The position numbers were made by a program, and so were the translations under genes. Of a stretch of 64,000 nt of DNA, positions 34,475-42,976 are shown piece after piece; positions within the stretch are counted from its first letter, which is position 1; the number at the start of each line of letters is the position of its first letter. A model generated the notes under the pieces. The model saw nothing but the letters and a program-made list of their open reading frames with translations, made no database searches and was not told where the DNA came from. Source of the stretch: Paraburkholderia elongata (lineage in GTDB: Bacteria > Pseudomonadota > Gammaproteobacteria > Burkholderiales > Burkholderiaceae); NCBI RefSeq assembly GCF_013177735.1, contig NZ_WOEZ01000195.1, forward strand, positions 32,801 to 96,800, written 5' to 3'.

Positions 34475-34541
34475 CTGATAAATCCGTTAACTATAGGGCG
34501 CATGGCGGGTGACCATTGTAGCGTCCCCATCAATTCGGCAC

Positions 34542-34573
34542 GTTACTCCGGTAACAGCGGTTACAGTCGTTAC
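34542..34573. repeat. Four GTTAC/GTAAC boxes at 9-base spacing upstream of rpoE
   Basis: GTTAC at 34542, GTAAC at 34551, GTTAC at 34560 and GTTAC at 34569, every start exactly nine bases from the last. They lie between the ygfX stop (34576) and the putative -10 of rpoE, over its -35 region. A regulator or sigma factor site is possible. Confidence 0.6.
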
Positions 34574-34575
34574 AG

Positions 34576-35061
34576 TCACGCACCGGCGCCACGCCGGCCC
34601 AGCACGGCGAGCTCCCGGAAGACGGGCGCTGGAAGCGCGTCAGCGGCGAGAAGTAGCGTGCGGGAACGCCCATGGTCCGGCACCAGCGCCAGAACGAGCA
34701 AGCGACCGCTCCATTGCGAACAGCCGGCGATGCGGCCCTGCGTCAGCATACCGCCCGCCCGGTTCCAGGCAGACAGTCCGTCCGGGCCGATTTTCAGCGC
34801 GACGGGCTGCGCACGCTCATGTTTTACCGCACAGAGCGTCAGCAGCGCCCACACGGCAAGCGTCAACGGAGCCGCCTGCCAGGCACCCAGATGCGACGCG
34901 AAACAGGTATAGGCGGCCAACGTCGCAATCAGGATGAACACCCCACAAGCGGCGCGCATGGCGACGGAGCGCCGCAACGTAATCCGTTGCGACGCTCCGC
35001 CGGGCGTTGCCGATTCGAGGGAAACAGCCGGGCAAGCCGGCGTTTTCGACTGGCGTGTCAC
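34576..35061 (-). CDS. YgfX-like membrane protein
   Basis: 161 residues from GTG at 35061, seven bases after the fabF stop; ATG at 34959 would remove the conserved front of the domain. QRITLRRSVAMRAACGVF precedes two hydrophobic helices separated by a short turn (FILIATLAAYTCFA and APLTLAVWALLTLCAV), then a soluble part of about 70 residues ending AVLGRRGAGA. This layout matches YgfX/CptA-like proteins, one of which in E. coli was reported to affect cytoskeletal proteins as a toxin-like partner of SdhE; no SdhE gene is adjacent here. Its role between fabF and rpoE is unknown. Confidence 0.78.
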   Translation of the reverse strand: MTRQSKTPACPAVSLESATPGGASQRITLRRSVAMRAACGVFILIATLAAYTCFASHLGAWQAAPLTLAVWALLTLCAVKHERAQPVALKIGPDGLSAWNRAGGMLTQGRIAGCSQWSGRLLVLALVPDHGRSRTLLLAADALPAPVFRELAVLGRRGAGA

Positions 35062-35068
35062 CAAACGA

Positions 35069-36307
35069 TCAGGCGCGCTTGAAGACCAGCGTGCCGTTCG
35101 TGCCGCCGAACCCAAACGAGTTCTTCAGCGCGACGTCGATCTTCATCTCCCGCGCGGTGTTGGCGCAGTAATCGAGATCGCAGGCCGGATCCTGATTGAA
35201 GATGTTGATCGTTGGCGGCGACACCTGATGATGCACGGCGAGCACGGTGAACACAGATTCCAGACCCCCGGCGCCGCCCAACAGGTGACCCGTCATCGAC
35301 TTGGTCGAATTCACGACCATGTCTTTGGCGTGGTCGCCGAAAGCGCGCTTGATGCCGGTGGTTTCAGCCAGGTCGCCCAGCGGCGTGGACGTGCCGTGCG
35401 CGTTCAGGTAATTCACCTGATCCGAATTGATGCCCGCGTTCTTCATGGCAGCCAGCATGCAGCGGCGTGCGCCGTCGCCGTCTTCCAGCGGTGCGGTCAT
35501 GTGATAGGCGTCGCCGCTCATCCCATAGCCGCTGACTTCGGCGTAAATCTTCGCGCCGCGTGCCTTCGCGTGTTCGTACTCTTCGAGCACCATCACACCG
35601 GCACCCTCGCCCAGCACGAAACCGTCGCGGTCTTTGTCCCACGGACGGCTCGCCGTTGCCGGATCGTCGTTGCGTTGCGACAGCGCACGCGCCGCCGCAA
35701 AGCCGCCGACACCGAGCGGCGACACGGTGGATTCCGCGCCGCCGGCGATCATCACGTCGGCGTCACCGTATTCGATCAGGCGCGAAGCCTCGCCGATACA
35801 GTGCAGACCCGTGGTACATGCGGTCACGATCGCCAGATTCGGACCCTTGATGCCGAACTTGATCGACAGATGGCCCGAGATCATGTTGATGATCGACGCC
35901 GGCACGAAGAACGGCGAAATGCGGCGCGGGCCGCGGTTCAGCAATTCGGTCTGCGTGTTTTCGATCATCGGCAGGCCGCCGATGCCCGAACCGACCACCA
36001 CGCCGATGCGCTCCGAATTCTCGTCGGTGACTTCGAGGCCGCTGTCCTGCATCGCCTGGATGCCGGCTGCGACGCCGTAATGGATGAACGTATCCATGTG
36101 GCGCGCTTCCTTACCGGGGATGTAGTCCTCGATATTGAAGCCCTTCACCTCGCCGGCAAAGCGAGTCGAAAAGTTCGACGCATCGAACTTCGTGATATTG
36201 GCAATACCCGACTTGCCGGCGACCAGATTGGCCCAGCCGTCGGCAACATTATTGCCAACAGGCGAAATCAGCCCCAGGCCTGTAACAACAACACGACGGC
36301 GGCTCAC
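35069..36307 (-). CDS. fabF: 3-oxoacyl-ACP synthase II (FabF)
   Basis: 412 residues from GTG at 36307 (SRRRVVVTGLGLISP), which has AGGGG just upstream; the frame continues to 36586 through structured intergenic DNA. Catalytic Cys in VTACTTGLHCIGEA, His in NAHGTSTPLGD, Lys and His in TKSMTGHLLGGAGG. FabF elongates acyl-ACP with malonyl-ACP and is needed for unsaturated chains and temperature control. The gap to acpP carries hairpins that probably lower fabF expression relative to acpP. Confidence 0.97.
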   Translation of the reverse strand: MSRRRVVVTGLGLISPVGNNVADGWANLVAGKSGIANITKFDASNFSTRFAGEVKGFNIEDYIPGKEARHMDTFIHYGVAAGIQAMQDSGLEVTDENSERIGVVVGSGIGGLPMIENTQTELLNRGPRRISPFFVPASIINMISGHLSIKFGIKGPNLAIVTACTTGLHCIGEASRLIEYGDADVMIAGGAESTVSPLGVGGFAAARALSQRNDDPATASRPWDKDRDGFVLGEGAGVMVLEEYEHAKARGAKIYAEVSGYGMSGDAYHMTAPLEDGDGARRCMLAAMKNAGINSDQVNYLNAHGTSTPLGDLAETTGIKRAFGDHAKDMVVNSTKSMTGHLLGGAGGLESVFTVLAVHHQVSPPTINIFNQDPACDLDYCANTAREMKIDVALKNSFGFGGTNGTLVFKRA

Positions 36308-36634
36308 GGTAACCCCTTTTTCATAGATGACAAAAGCAAAAGCCACAGCGGCCACAGGAACTTGCCCTGTGTGCCCTGTGGCTGTTAGGCGCCCCCACAC
36401 CTGGCGCTTCGCACCAGATCCCCCCGAGGGGGGCAATCCCCCAAGGGGACTTCCTCCGGGGCGGAAAACGCAGGACGCCCCGGCGTTTTCTTGAAAGTCG
36501 GCAATCGCGCGGAAACTTGCGCTGTCAACATCGCTGGCTCCTGCACGGCAAAAAGCGCCAACCCTGCTGGCGTCGGAAACCGACACGGCAGGGCGTCATA
36601 CGCCGCCAACGCAGAAACGCAGGCGCGAATGACT
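36308..36634 (-). promoter_or_regulatory. acpP-fabF intergenic region with several hairpins
   Basis: In gene direction three structured parts follow the acpP stop. CCCTGC/GCAGGG (36562-36567, 36588-36593) encloses GTCGG/CCGAC and is followed after a short gap by five T, as in an attenuator. A block of G/C runs comes next (36420-36450, for example CCCCCC-GA-GGGGGG). Last is GCCACAGG/CCTGTGGC (36351-36358, 36375-36382) just before fabF. No gene is supported. Partial termination after the abundant acpP message is the likely role. Confidence 0.6.
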
Positions 36635-36874
36635 TTAGGCCTTGACGTTCGCGCGAGCGTAGTCGATCGCTTGCTGAACGGTGGTGATCTTCTCGGCTTC
36701 TTCATCCGGAATTTCCATGCCGAATTCGTCTTCGAGGGCCATCACGAGTTCAACGGTGTCGAGCGAGTCGGCGCCGAGGTCGTTCACGAACGAAGCTTCG
36801 TTCTTGATCTCAGCTTCTGCAACGCCCAGTTGTTCTGCGACGATCTTCTTGACGCGCTGTTCGATATTGTCCAT
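36635..36874 (-). CDS. acpP: Acyl carrier protein
   Basis: 79 residues from ATG at 36874 ([15 protein letters not shown]), with GGAGGGG upstream; the frame to 36919 is not used. The phosphopantetheine site is Ser37 in [13 protein letters not shown]. Acidic throughout, as usual. AcpP carries growing acyl chains through fatty acid, lipid A and phospholipid synthesis, and is activated by AcpS, encoded at the other end of the same gene array. It lies between fabG and fabF. Confidence 0.98.
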
Positions 36875-37025
36875 TACCCCTCCAAGGGAAAAGAAGTTCA
36901 AAAATACAGGTGCGCGCATTTTATCAGGTTTGACCCGGCAAAAAAGCGGCGCATCGGGTTCCTGTCAAGGCATGCGCCTTACGCTTTTGCAAACGCATCA
37001 AGGCGCGGATAGTAACCGAATTTGG

Positions 37026-37775
37026 TTACGACATGTACATTCCGCCGTTCACATGCAATGTCGTGCCGGTGATATAACCCGCTTGCGGCGACGCGAGGAA
37101 CGCCACGGCGTGCGCGATATCGTCCGGGCTGCCAAGGCGGCCGAGCGGAATCTGCGACTTCAGTGCGGTTTGCTGCTCTTCCGGCAGGGTCTTGGTCATG
37201 TCGGTATCGATGAAGCCCGGCGCGACGCAATTCACGGTGATACCGCGGCTGCCGATCTCGCGCGCCAGTGCGCGCGTCATGCCTGCCACGCCCGCTTTCG
37301 CGGCTGCGTAGTTGATCTGCCCCGGGTTGCCGGCCGAGCCGACCACCGACGTGATGTTGATGATACGGCCGCCCTTCGCCTTCATCATCGGACGCAACAC
37401 CGCGCGCGACAGACGGAAGACCGACTTGAGATTGGTGTCGATCACCGCGTCCCAGTCGTCGTCCTTCATACGCATCGCGAGTTGGTCTTGCGTGATGCCG
37501 GCGTTGTTCACCAGCACGTGCAGCGCGCCGAATTCCTTTACGGTGCCGTCGATCAGCGCTTCGGCTGCAGCGGCGTCGTTCACGTTGAGCACCGCGCCGC
37601 GACCGTTCACGCCAGCCGCGTTAAAGGCTTCGCTGATCGCTGCCGCGCCGCTTTCGGTGGTTGCCGTGCCGATCACCGTCGCGCCCTGGCGCGCCAGTTC
37701 CATCGCGATCGCACGGCCAATGCCGCGCGACGCGCCCGTCACGATTGCGATTTGCTTGTCGAGAGTCTTTTCCAT
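37026..37775 (-). CDS. fabG: 3-oxoacyl-ACP reductase FabG
   Basis: 249 residues. Short-chain dehydrogenase with NADP-binding TGASRGIGRA near the N-terminus, NNAG (VLVNNAGITQDQL) and the catalytic Ser/Tyr/Lys set, seen as ITSVVGSAGNPGQINYAAAK. The C-terminus GTTLHVNGGMYMS is typical of FabG. It reduces 3-oxoacyl-ACP with NADPH. It lies 84 bases after fabD and 151 before acpP in the conserved fabHDG-acpP-fabF order. Confidence 0.97.
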   Translation of the reverse strand: MEKTLDKQIAIVTGASRGIGRAIAMELARQGATVIGTATTESGAAAISEAFNAAGVNGRGAVLNVNDAAAAEALIDGTVKEFGALHVLVNNAGITQDQLAMRMKDDDWDAVIDTNLKSVFRLSRAVLRPMMKAKGGRIINITSVVGSAGNPGQINYAAAKAGVAGMTRALAREIGSRGITVNCVAPGFIDTDMTKTLPEEQQTALKSQIPLGRLGSPDDIAHAVAFLASPQAGYITGTTLHVNGGMYMS

Positions 37776-37859
37776 CTGTCAGTCCGGATGCCCTTTCGGA
37801 GGGCTGATTGATTCTTGATTTCGAGCTTGGCGCCTTGCTTCCGCCCTATGAAGCGGCGT

Positions 37860-38795
37860 TCAGCCCGCCGTCACGAGCTTGAGCGTTTCTTCGAGCGAAG
37901 CCGGATCGAACACGGAGGCGCCGTTCAGATTGCCGTCGATGCGCTTCGTCAAACCCGCGAGGACCTTGCCAGGACCGCATTCGATCACATGCGTGACGCC
38001 TTGCGCCGCCATCGCCTGCACGCTTTCAACCCAACGCACCGGACCTGCTGCCTGACGCACCAGCGCGTCCTTGATCTTTGCCGGCTCGTTGACCACCGCG
38101 ACGTCGACGTTGTTGATCACCGGAATCGACGGCACTTGCACGTCGACGCTAGCCAGATACTCGCGCAATTGATCCGACGCCGGCTTGAGCAGCGACGAGT
38201 GGAACGGCGCCGATACCGGCAGCGGCAACGCACGCTTTGCGCCCTTCGCCTTCGCGACTTCGCAAGCCTTTTCGACTGCGGCCTTGTGACCGGCGATCAC
38301 GACTTGCGCCGGCGCATTGAAATTCACTGCTTCGACGACACCCGCGACCGACGCTTCAGCGCAAACCGCGCGCACCGTGTCGTCATCGAGGCCGAGAATC
38401 GCGGCCATGCCGCCAACGCCGACCGGCACTGCCGTTTGCATGGCTTGCGCGCGAAAACGCACGAGCGGCACAGCATCGCGAAACGCAATCGCGCCCGCCG
38501 CGACCAGCGCGGTGTATTCGCCGAGGCTATGACCGGCGACGATGGCCGGCTTCGGGCCGCCCGCCTGCTGCCACGCGCGATAAATCGCATAGGCGGCAGT
38601 CAGCATGACCGGCTGGGTATTAGTGGTGAGGTTCAGATCTTCGACGGGGCCTTCGGCGATCAGCTTGCCGAGGTCCTGATTGAGCGCATCGGACGCTTCC
38701 TGAACCGTCTCACGCACGATCGCGTGATCGGCGAATGCGTTAAGCATGCCGACCGACTGCGAACCTTGCCCAGGAAAAACGAACGCAAATTTCAT
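37860..38795 (-). CDS. fabD: Malonyl CoA-acyl carrier protein transacylase FabD
   Basis: 311 residues. The nucleophile is in VAGHSLGEYTALVAAG, the FPGQGSQSVGML start and the His in SAPFHSSLLKP are conserved. FabD loads malonyl groups from CoA onto ACP for chain elongation. Start MKFAFVFPGQGSQ is unambiguous. It lies 111 bases after fabH; the gap contains a GC-rich imperfect hairpin but no gene. Confidence 0.97.
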   Translation of the reverse strand: MKFAFVFPGQGSQSVGMLNAFADHAIVRETVQEASDALNQDLGKLIAEGPVEDLNLTTNTQPVMLTAAYAIYRAWQQAGGPKPAIVAGHSLGEYTALVAAGAIAFRDAVPLVRFRAQAMQTAVPVGVGGMAAILGLDDDTVRAVCAEASVAGVVEAVNFNAPAQVVIAGHKAAVEKACEVAKAKGAKRALPLPVSAPFHSSLLKPASDQLREYLASVDVQVPSIPVINNVDVAVVNEPAKIKDALVRQAAGPVRWVESVQAMAAQGVTHVIECGPGKVLAGLTKRIDGNLNGASVFDPASLEETLKLVTAG

Positions 38796-38906
38796 ATCGT
38801 CCCCAAAATCGATGTTGTCAGATGTGGGTGGCGCGCCCGGTTGATGGCGAGCGCGCTCAAGCGTAGCCGAGCGCCGCGAAGAGCGCTCGCCATAACGTCG
38901 CCGCTA

Positions 38907-39896
38907 TCAGTAGCGGATAACCGACGCGCCCCACGTGAACCCGCCGCCGACGCCTTCGATCAGCACGTTCTGGCCGCGCTTGATGCGGCCGTCGCGCACC
39001 GCGACGTCGAATGCGAGCGGAATGGACGCAGCCGACGTATTGCCGTGTTCGCCCACCGTGACGACCATGCGCTCCTGCGGCAAGCCGAGCTTGCGGCAAG
39101 TGCTTTGCATGATGCGGATATTGGCCTGATGCGGAATCAGCCAGTCGATCTGCTCGGCCGACAGATTCGCTTTTGCGAGTGCTTCGACTGCAACCTTTTC
39201 GAGCACATTGACCGCGAGCTTGAACACAGCCTGCCCGTCCATATGCAGGAACGCGCTGCCCTCGATCACGCCGCCGTTCACATTGCCCGGCGTGCAGAGA
39301 ATGTTCGAATGGCTGCCGTCGGCGTGCAAAGCGCTCGCCAGCACACCCGGTTCTTCGGACGCCTGCAGGATCACCGCGCCCGCGCCGTCGCCGAACAGCA
39401 CGCAGGTGGTGCGGTCCTTGAAATCGAGAATACGCGAGAAGGTTTCCGCGCCGATCACCAGCGCCGTGCGATGCTGGCCGCCGCGAATCAGGCTATCCGC
39501 CATTGCCACCGCGTAAGCAAAGCCGGAACAGACGGCCTGCACGTCGAATGCCGCGCCGTGATTCTTGATGCCGAGCTTGTTCTGCAACAGGCACGCCGTA
39601 CTCGGAAACACAAAATCAGGCGTAGAGGTTGCAACGATGATCAGATCGATGGCTTGCGGATCGATATCCGCCGCTTCGATCGCGCGCTGCGAGGCGATCA
39701 GCGCCAGATCGCTGGTGGTGACATCGGGTTCGGCGAAGTGGCGCGCATGGATGCCCGTGCGGGCAACGATCCATTCGTCGCTCGTCTCGACGCCCTGGCT
39801 GGCGAGACGTTCAGCCAGATCCTGATTGGTGACGCGTCCGGGCGGCAGGTAGCTGCCGGTGCCCAGCACGCGGGAATAAATTGTCGATTGAGCCAT
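38907..39896 (-). CDS. fabH: 3-oxoacyl-ACP synthase III FabH
   Basis: 329 residues. Catalytic Cys in FDVQAVCSGFAYAVAMAD, His and Asn in IPHQANIRIMQ and VGEHGNTSAASIPLA. FabH starts fatty acid synthesis by joining acetyl-CoA to malonyl-ACP. Its start codon shares one base with the plsX stop (TAATG), so the two are tightly coupled. C-terminus EGVGGGFTWGASVIRY is typical. Confidence 0.97.
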   Translation of the reverse strand: MAQSTIYSRVLGTGSYLPPGRVTNQDLAERLASQGVETSDEWIVARTGIHARHFAEPDVTTSDLALIASQRAIEAADIDPQAIDLIIVATSTPDFVFPSTACLLQNKLGIKNHGAAFDVQAVCSGFAYAVAMADSLIRGGQHRTALVIGAETFSRILDFKDRTTCVLFGDGAGAVILQASEEPGVLASALHADGSHSNILCTPGNVNGGVIEGSAFLHMDGQAVFKLAVNVLEKVAVEALAKANLSAEQIDWLIPHQANIRIMQSTCRKLGLPQERMVVTVGEHGNTSAASIPLAFDVAVRDGRIKRGQNVLIEGVGGGFTWGASVIRY

Positions 39897-41002
39897 TATG
39901 CCTTCGAGGATTGCGCAGCGTAGGGCTCGGCCGGCTGGCCTGCGATCGGGCTTGCGTGACCCGCACCGCTTGCGTCGCGCGCCGCCTGTTCGAGAGAACC
40001 TGCGTTCTCTTCCATTGCTCGCGCAAGGCGTTCCAGCACGCCGTTTTTGACGGCATCATACCCGCGTTTGATAGCCCACTCAAACCCGTAGGCGTCCGCC
40101 GAGCCGTGGCTTTTGATCACCAGCCCACGCAGGCCCAGCAACGCGGCACCATTGTATTGCCGATGATCGACCCGTTTCTTGAAACGCATCAATACCGGTA
40201 ATGCGAGCACCGCCATTACCTTGGTGAGCCACGAACGGCCGAACTCTTCCTTGATGATGTCGTTGAGCATCTGCGCGAGGCCTTCCGACGTTTTCAGCGC
40301 GACATTGCCGACGAAACCGTCGCAGACGATTACGTCGACCGTGCCCTTGAAAATGTCGTTGCCTTCCACGTTACCGTGAAAGTTAAGTGTACTCGCGCGC
40401 AACAGTTCGCCGGCACGTTTGATGGTTTCGTTGCCCTTGATGACTTCTTCGCCGATGTTGAGCAGGCCGATGGTGGGCCGCTCCTTGCCTTCGAGCGCCG
40501 ACACGAGCGCGTGCCCCATCTCCGCGAACTGCAGCAGATGCTGCGGCTCGCAGTCGACGTTGGCGCCCAGGTCGAGCATCATCGTGTAGCCATCGGGATT
40601 GGGCAGTGCGAACGCGATGGCCGGGCGTTCAATGCCCGACAGCGTTTTCAGCACATAGCGCGATACCGCCATCAGCGCGCCGGTGTTACCGGCGGAAATG
40701 CAGGCTTGCGCCTCGCCTTCCTTGACGCGGTTCAGCGCCACGCGCATGGATGAATCTTTTTTCTTGCGCAGCGCGACTTCAACCGGATCGTCCATGGCGA
40801 CGATCTCAGAAGCGGGTACGACGGTCAGCGCCGGCAGGTCCTGTGCCTTCAACTTCTTCAGCTGCGCACGAATCGCACTTTCAATGCCGACGAGCAGCAG
40901 CTCAGCATCGGGATGCGAACGAACGAAGTTGACGGCAGCGGGAACGGTCACGGACGGGCCGTGGTCGCCTCCCATGCAATCTATCGTGAGCTTTACTGTC
41001 AT
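39896..41002 (-). CDS. plsX: Phosphate acyltransferase PlsX
   Basis: 368 residues. The start MTVKLTIDCMGGDHGPSVTV and the segments ALPNPDGYTMMLDLGANVDC, GLLNIGEEVIKGNE and VCDGFVGNVALKTSEG are family hallmarks. PlsX converts acyl-ACP to acyl-phosphate for PlsY in glycerophospholipid synthesis, at the cytoplasmic membrane face. The last 35 residues are a short Ala/Pro/Gly-rich tail. The 171-base gap upstream, toward rpmF, holds the second copy of the structured element (41031-41068). Confidence 0.97.
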   Translation of the reverse strand: MTVKLTIDCMGGDHGPSVTVPAAVNFVRSHPDAELLLVGIESAIRAQLKKLKAQDLPALTVVPASEIVAMDDPVEVALRKKKDSSMRVALNRVKEGEAQACISAGNTGALMAVSRYVLKTLSGIERPAIAFALPNPDGYTMMLDLGANVDCEPQHLLQFAEMGHALVSALEGKERPTIGLLNIGEEVIKGNETIKRAGELLRASTLNFHGNVEGNDIFKGTVDVIVCDGFVGNVALKTSEGLAQMLNDIIKEEFGRSWLTKVMAVLALPVLMRFKKRVDHRQYNGAALLGLRGLVIKSHGSADAYGFEWAIKRGYDAVKNGVLERLARAMEENAGSLEQAARDASGAGHASPIAGQPAEPYAAQSSKA

Positions 41003-41030
41003 GGAGTGCGACGAATTTCAGGCACCCTGC

Positions 41031-41068
41031 ATGGGACCGCAGTAAGCGCTAAAGCGCCAACTGCGATC
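41031..41068 (-). repeat. Structured 38-base element, copy upstream of plsX
   Basis: Plus strand ATGGGACC, GCAGT, AAGCGC-TAAA-GCGC, CAACTGC, GATC. The outer stem CGCAGT/ACTGCG keeps its pairing although two base pairs differ from the copy at 30162-30199 (G-C to C-G and A-T to G-C). The loop-side AAGCGC...GCGCCAA is unchanged. It lies about 30 bases before the plsX start, at the 5' side of that gene. Confidence 0.7.
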
Positions 41069-41173
41069 GACACAAAAAAGCGGCAATTGAATGCCGCCTT
41101 TTTGCCGAGCCGGGAAAATGTCAAGCGAGCCGATCGCCACGCGAAACGCCAAGGGGCGCACGCAATGAAACGA

Positions 41174-41353
41174 TTAGTCGTTCTTCGTCTTGACGACTTT
41201 CTTGCCGCGATAGTAGCCGTTCGGGCTAACGTGGTGACGCAGATGCACTTCGCCCGTGCTCGGCTCCACGGCCAGCGGCGCTGCCGTCAGGAAATCGTGC
41301 GAACGGTGCATGCCGCGCTTCGACGGCGACTTCTTATTTTGTTGAACTGCCAT
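41174..41353 (-). CDS. rpmF: 50S ribosomal protein L32
   Basis: 59 residues, ATG at 41353 with AGGAG upstream. The sequence [19 protein letters not shown] followed by DFL and, later, [18 protein letters not shown] is diagnostic of bacterial L32, here without the zinc Cys residues (Cys-minus form). Short and basic, it is part of the large ribosomal subunit. It sits between yceD and plsX, the widespread yceD-rpmF-plsX order that links ribosome and lipid synthesis. Confidence 0.97.
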
Positions 41354-41454
41354 GACTAACTCCTAAAAATTTTCCGAATTCTAACACAGCCCGACCCGGT
41401 GTCCGCCATTGACCGAATGGCCAATGCGCCCGCTTCGCGCTCCCATGCAACTGT

Positions 41455-42099
41455 TCAGTGCTTCTTGTCGCCCGGCTCACCGCGCTTGAGACTTTCGAGC
41501 GCCGCAAACGGATTGGGCCGCTCGGGCTCGCCGCCCTCACCTGCCTCGTCCGGCGCAGCCTCGTCGCCCTCGCCTTCTGCACCGGCCACACCAGAGACAA
41601 GGCTCTCGTGCACCTCGGGACACACTTCATGCTTGGGCACGAGCGGCAAGGAAAGCAGCAACTCTTCTTCGATCAAGTCGATGAGATCGAACTGGCGCGA
41701 GCCCACGATCACTTCGACTTCATCCTCGTCGAGCGGAAACTCTTCGGCTTCCGCCTCAGTGTTGACGATCCGGTAAGTTGCATCGACATTGAACGGCTGC
41801 AAACACGGCGTCATGCACCGCTGACATTCGAGCCATGCAGCGCCGTGAATCGCCAGCCTCAGATAAGGCTGCGGACCCTCGGTGCCGTCGTCCTGCAATT
41901 CCGGCTGCGTCGCCCCTTCGGCTTGCCAGGTGAACGCGGTATCGCGGTCTGGCGCTTCTGCCGGGACTTCGTTTAACATGCGCGGCAGTTGCGAGACGCG
42001 CACGACACCCGCGGCCTGACGCCCACTCCGCGCAAATTCGAACAGATCGATATCGTGCGGGTCGGATAGACCAGCAGGGTTGCCAGGATGTTGAGTCAT
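41455..42099 (-). CDS. yceD: YceD family protein (DUF177), 23S rRNA accumulation factor
   Basis: 214 residues. The conserved core has the C-x2-C pair in WLECQRCMTPCLQPF and the later CPEVHE near DEVEVIVGSRQFDLIDLIEE. The C-terminal 40 residues are an acidic Gly/Glu-rich tail ending GDKKH. YceD/DUF177 has been linked to 23S rRNA synthesis or ribosome assembly. It starts the leftward array of about 20 kb and lies 101 bases before rpmF. Divergent from the Maf gene. Confidence 0.9.
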   Translation of the reverse strand: MTQHPGNPAGLSDPHDIDLFEFARSGRQAAGVVRVSQLPRMLNEVPAEAPDRDTAFTWQAEGATQPELQDDGTEGPQPYLRLAIHGAAWLECQRCMTPCLQPFNVDATYRIVNTEAEAEEFPLDEDEVEVIVGSRQFDLIDLIEEELLLSLPLVPKHEVCPEVHESLVSGVAGAEGEGDEAAPDEAGEGGEPERPNPFAALESLKRGEPGDKKH

Positions 42100-42358
42100 G
42101 TGCGCTCCTGCGTCGGCAAGGATTTCGCCGGGGATAAATCGGTTTGCAAAGCAGCCCGCGGAACTCGTGCGCTACCTGTGTTGGCAACACGGGGTTGCCC
42201 ACCTAGGCCGCATCACACGACGCCGCCTGTGCAATAGCATACCGATGAAAAGCCCGAAATCATATCCGTTTTGTCTTTTCGAGTCAAACACTTAAGCCCG
42301 TACACGTGCGATACCCGCACAACCCCGTACGACCCGCCTCTCTAGCCGTTGGTTGCAC

Positions 42359-42976
42359 ATGCCAGATTCCCTCAATCGCCCGCCACGCCTGATCCTGGCG
42401 TCGAGTTCACCTTATCGTCGCGAGCTGCTCGAGCGCCTGCGCATTCCGTTCGATGTCGTCGTGCCGGCGATCGACGAAACGCCGCTCGCCGGCGAAACGC
42501 CCGAAGTGACCGCCCTGCGCCTCGCCGAGGCAAAAGCCCGTGCAGTAGGCGAGGGACTGGGCGCCGGTGAAGCCGCACTCGTGATCGGCTCGGATCAGGT
42601 TGCCACCTACGACGGCCTGCAGATCGGCAAGCCCGGCACGCACGACAAGGCACTCGCCCAGCTGCAGGCAATGCGCGGCCGCGAAGTGCTGTTTCATAGC
42701 GCACTCTGCCTGTTCGACAGCCGTTCTGGGGCGGCGCAAGCCGCCGACGTCATTACCCGCGTGCAATTCCGCAACCTGCCGGACGCCGCGCTCGACGCTT
42801 ATCTGCGCGCTGAAACGCCATATGACGTCGCGGGCAGCGCAAAATCCGAAGGTCTCGGCATCGCGCTGCTCGAAGCCATTCACTCGGACGACCCGACCGC
42901 GCTGGTCGGGCTGCCATTGATCGCACTGTCGCACATGCTGCTCGCAGTGGGTTATCCACTTCTGGGGGCACAATGA
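42359..42976 (+). CDS. Maf-family nucleoside triphosphate pyrophosphatase (YceF type)
   Basis: 205 residues from ATG at 42359; TTG at 42353 is in frame but less likely. The Maf signature LILASSSPYRRELLERL is near the N-terminus, followed by the catalytic Asp in VIGSDQVA and the Lys/Gln region. Maf/YceF proteins hydrolyse (modified) pyrimidine nucleotides such as m7GTP. The stop overlaps the next gene by four bases, so the two are cotranslated. Confidence 0.93.
   Translation: MPDSLNRPPRLILASSSPYRRELLERLRIPFDVVVPAIDETPLAGETPEVTALRLAEAKARAVGEGLGAGEAALVIGSDQVATYDGLQIGKPGTHDKALAQLQAMRGREVLFHSALCLFDSRSGAAQAADVITRVQFRNLPDAALDAYLRAETPYDVAGSAKSEGLGIALLEAIHSDDPTALVGLPLIALSHMLLAVGYPLLGAQ

Noticed and set aside
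37815..39923. 702-residue antisense frame over fabD and fabH
   Set aside because: It is antisense to two clear fatty acid synthesis genes, with no family features.
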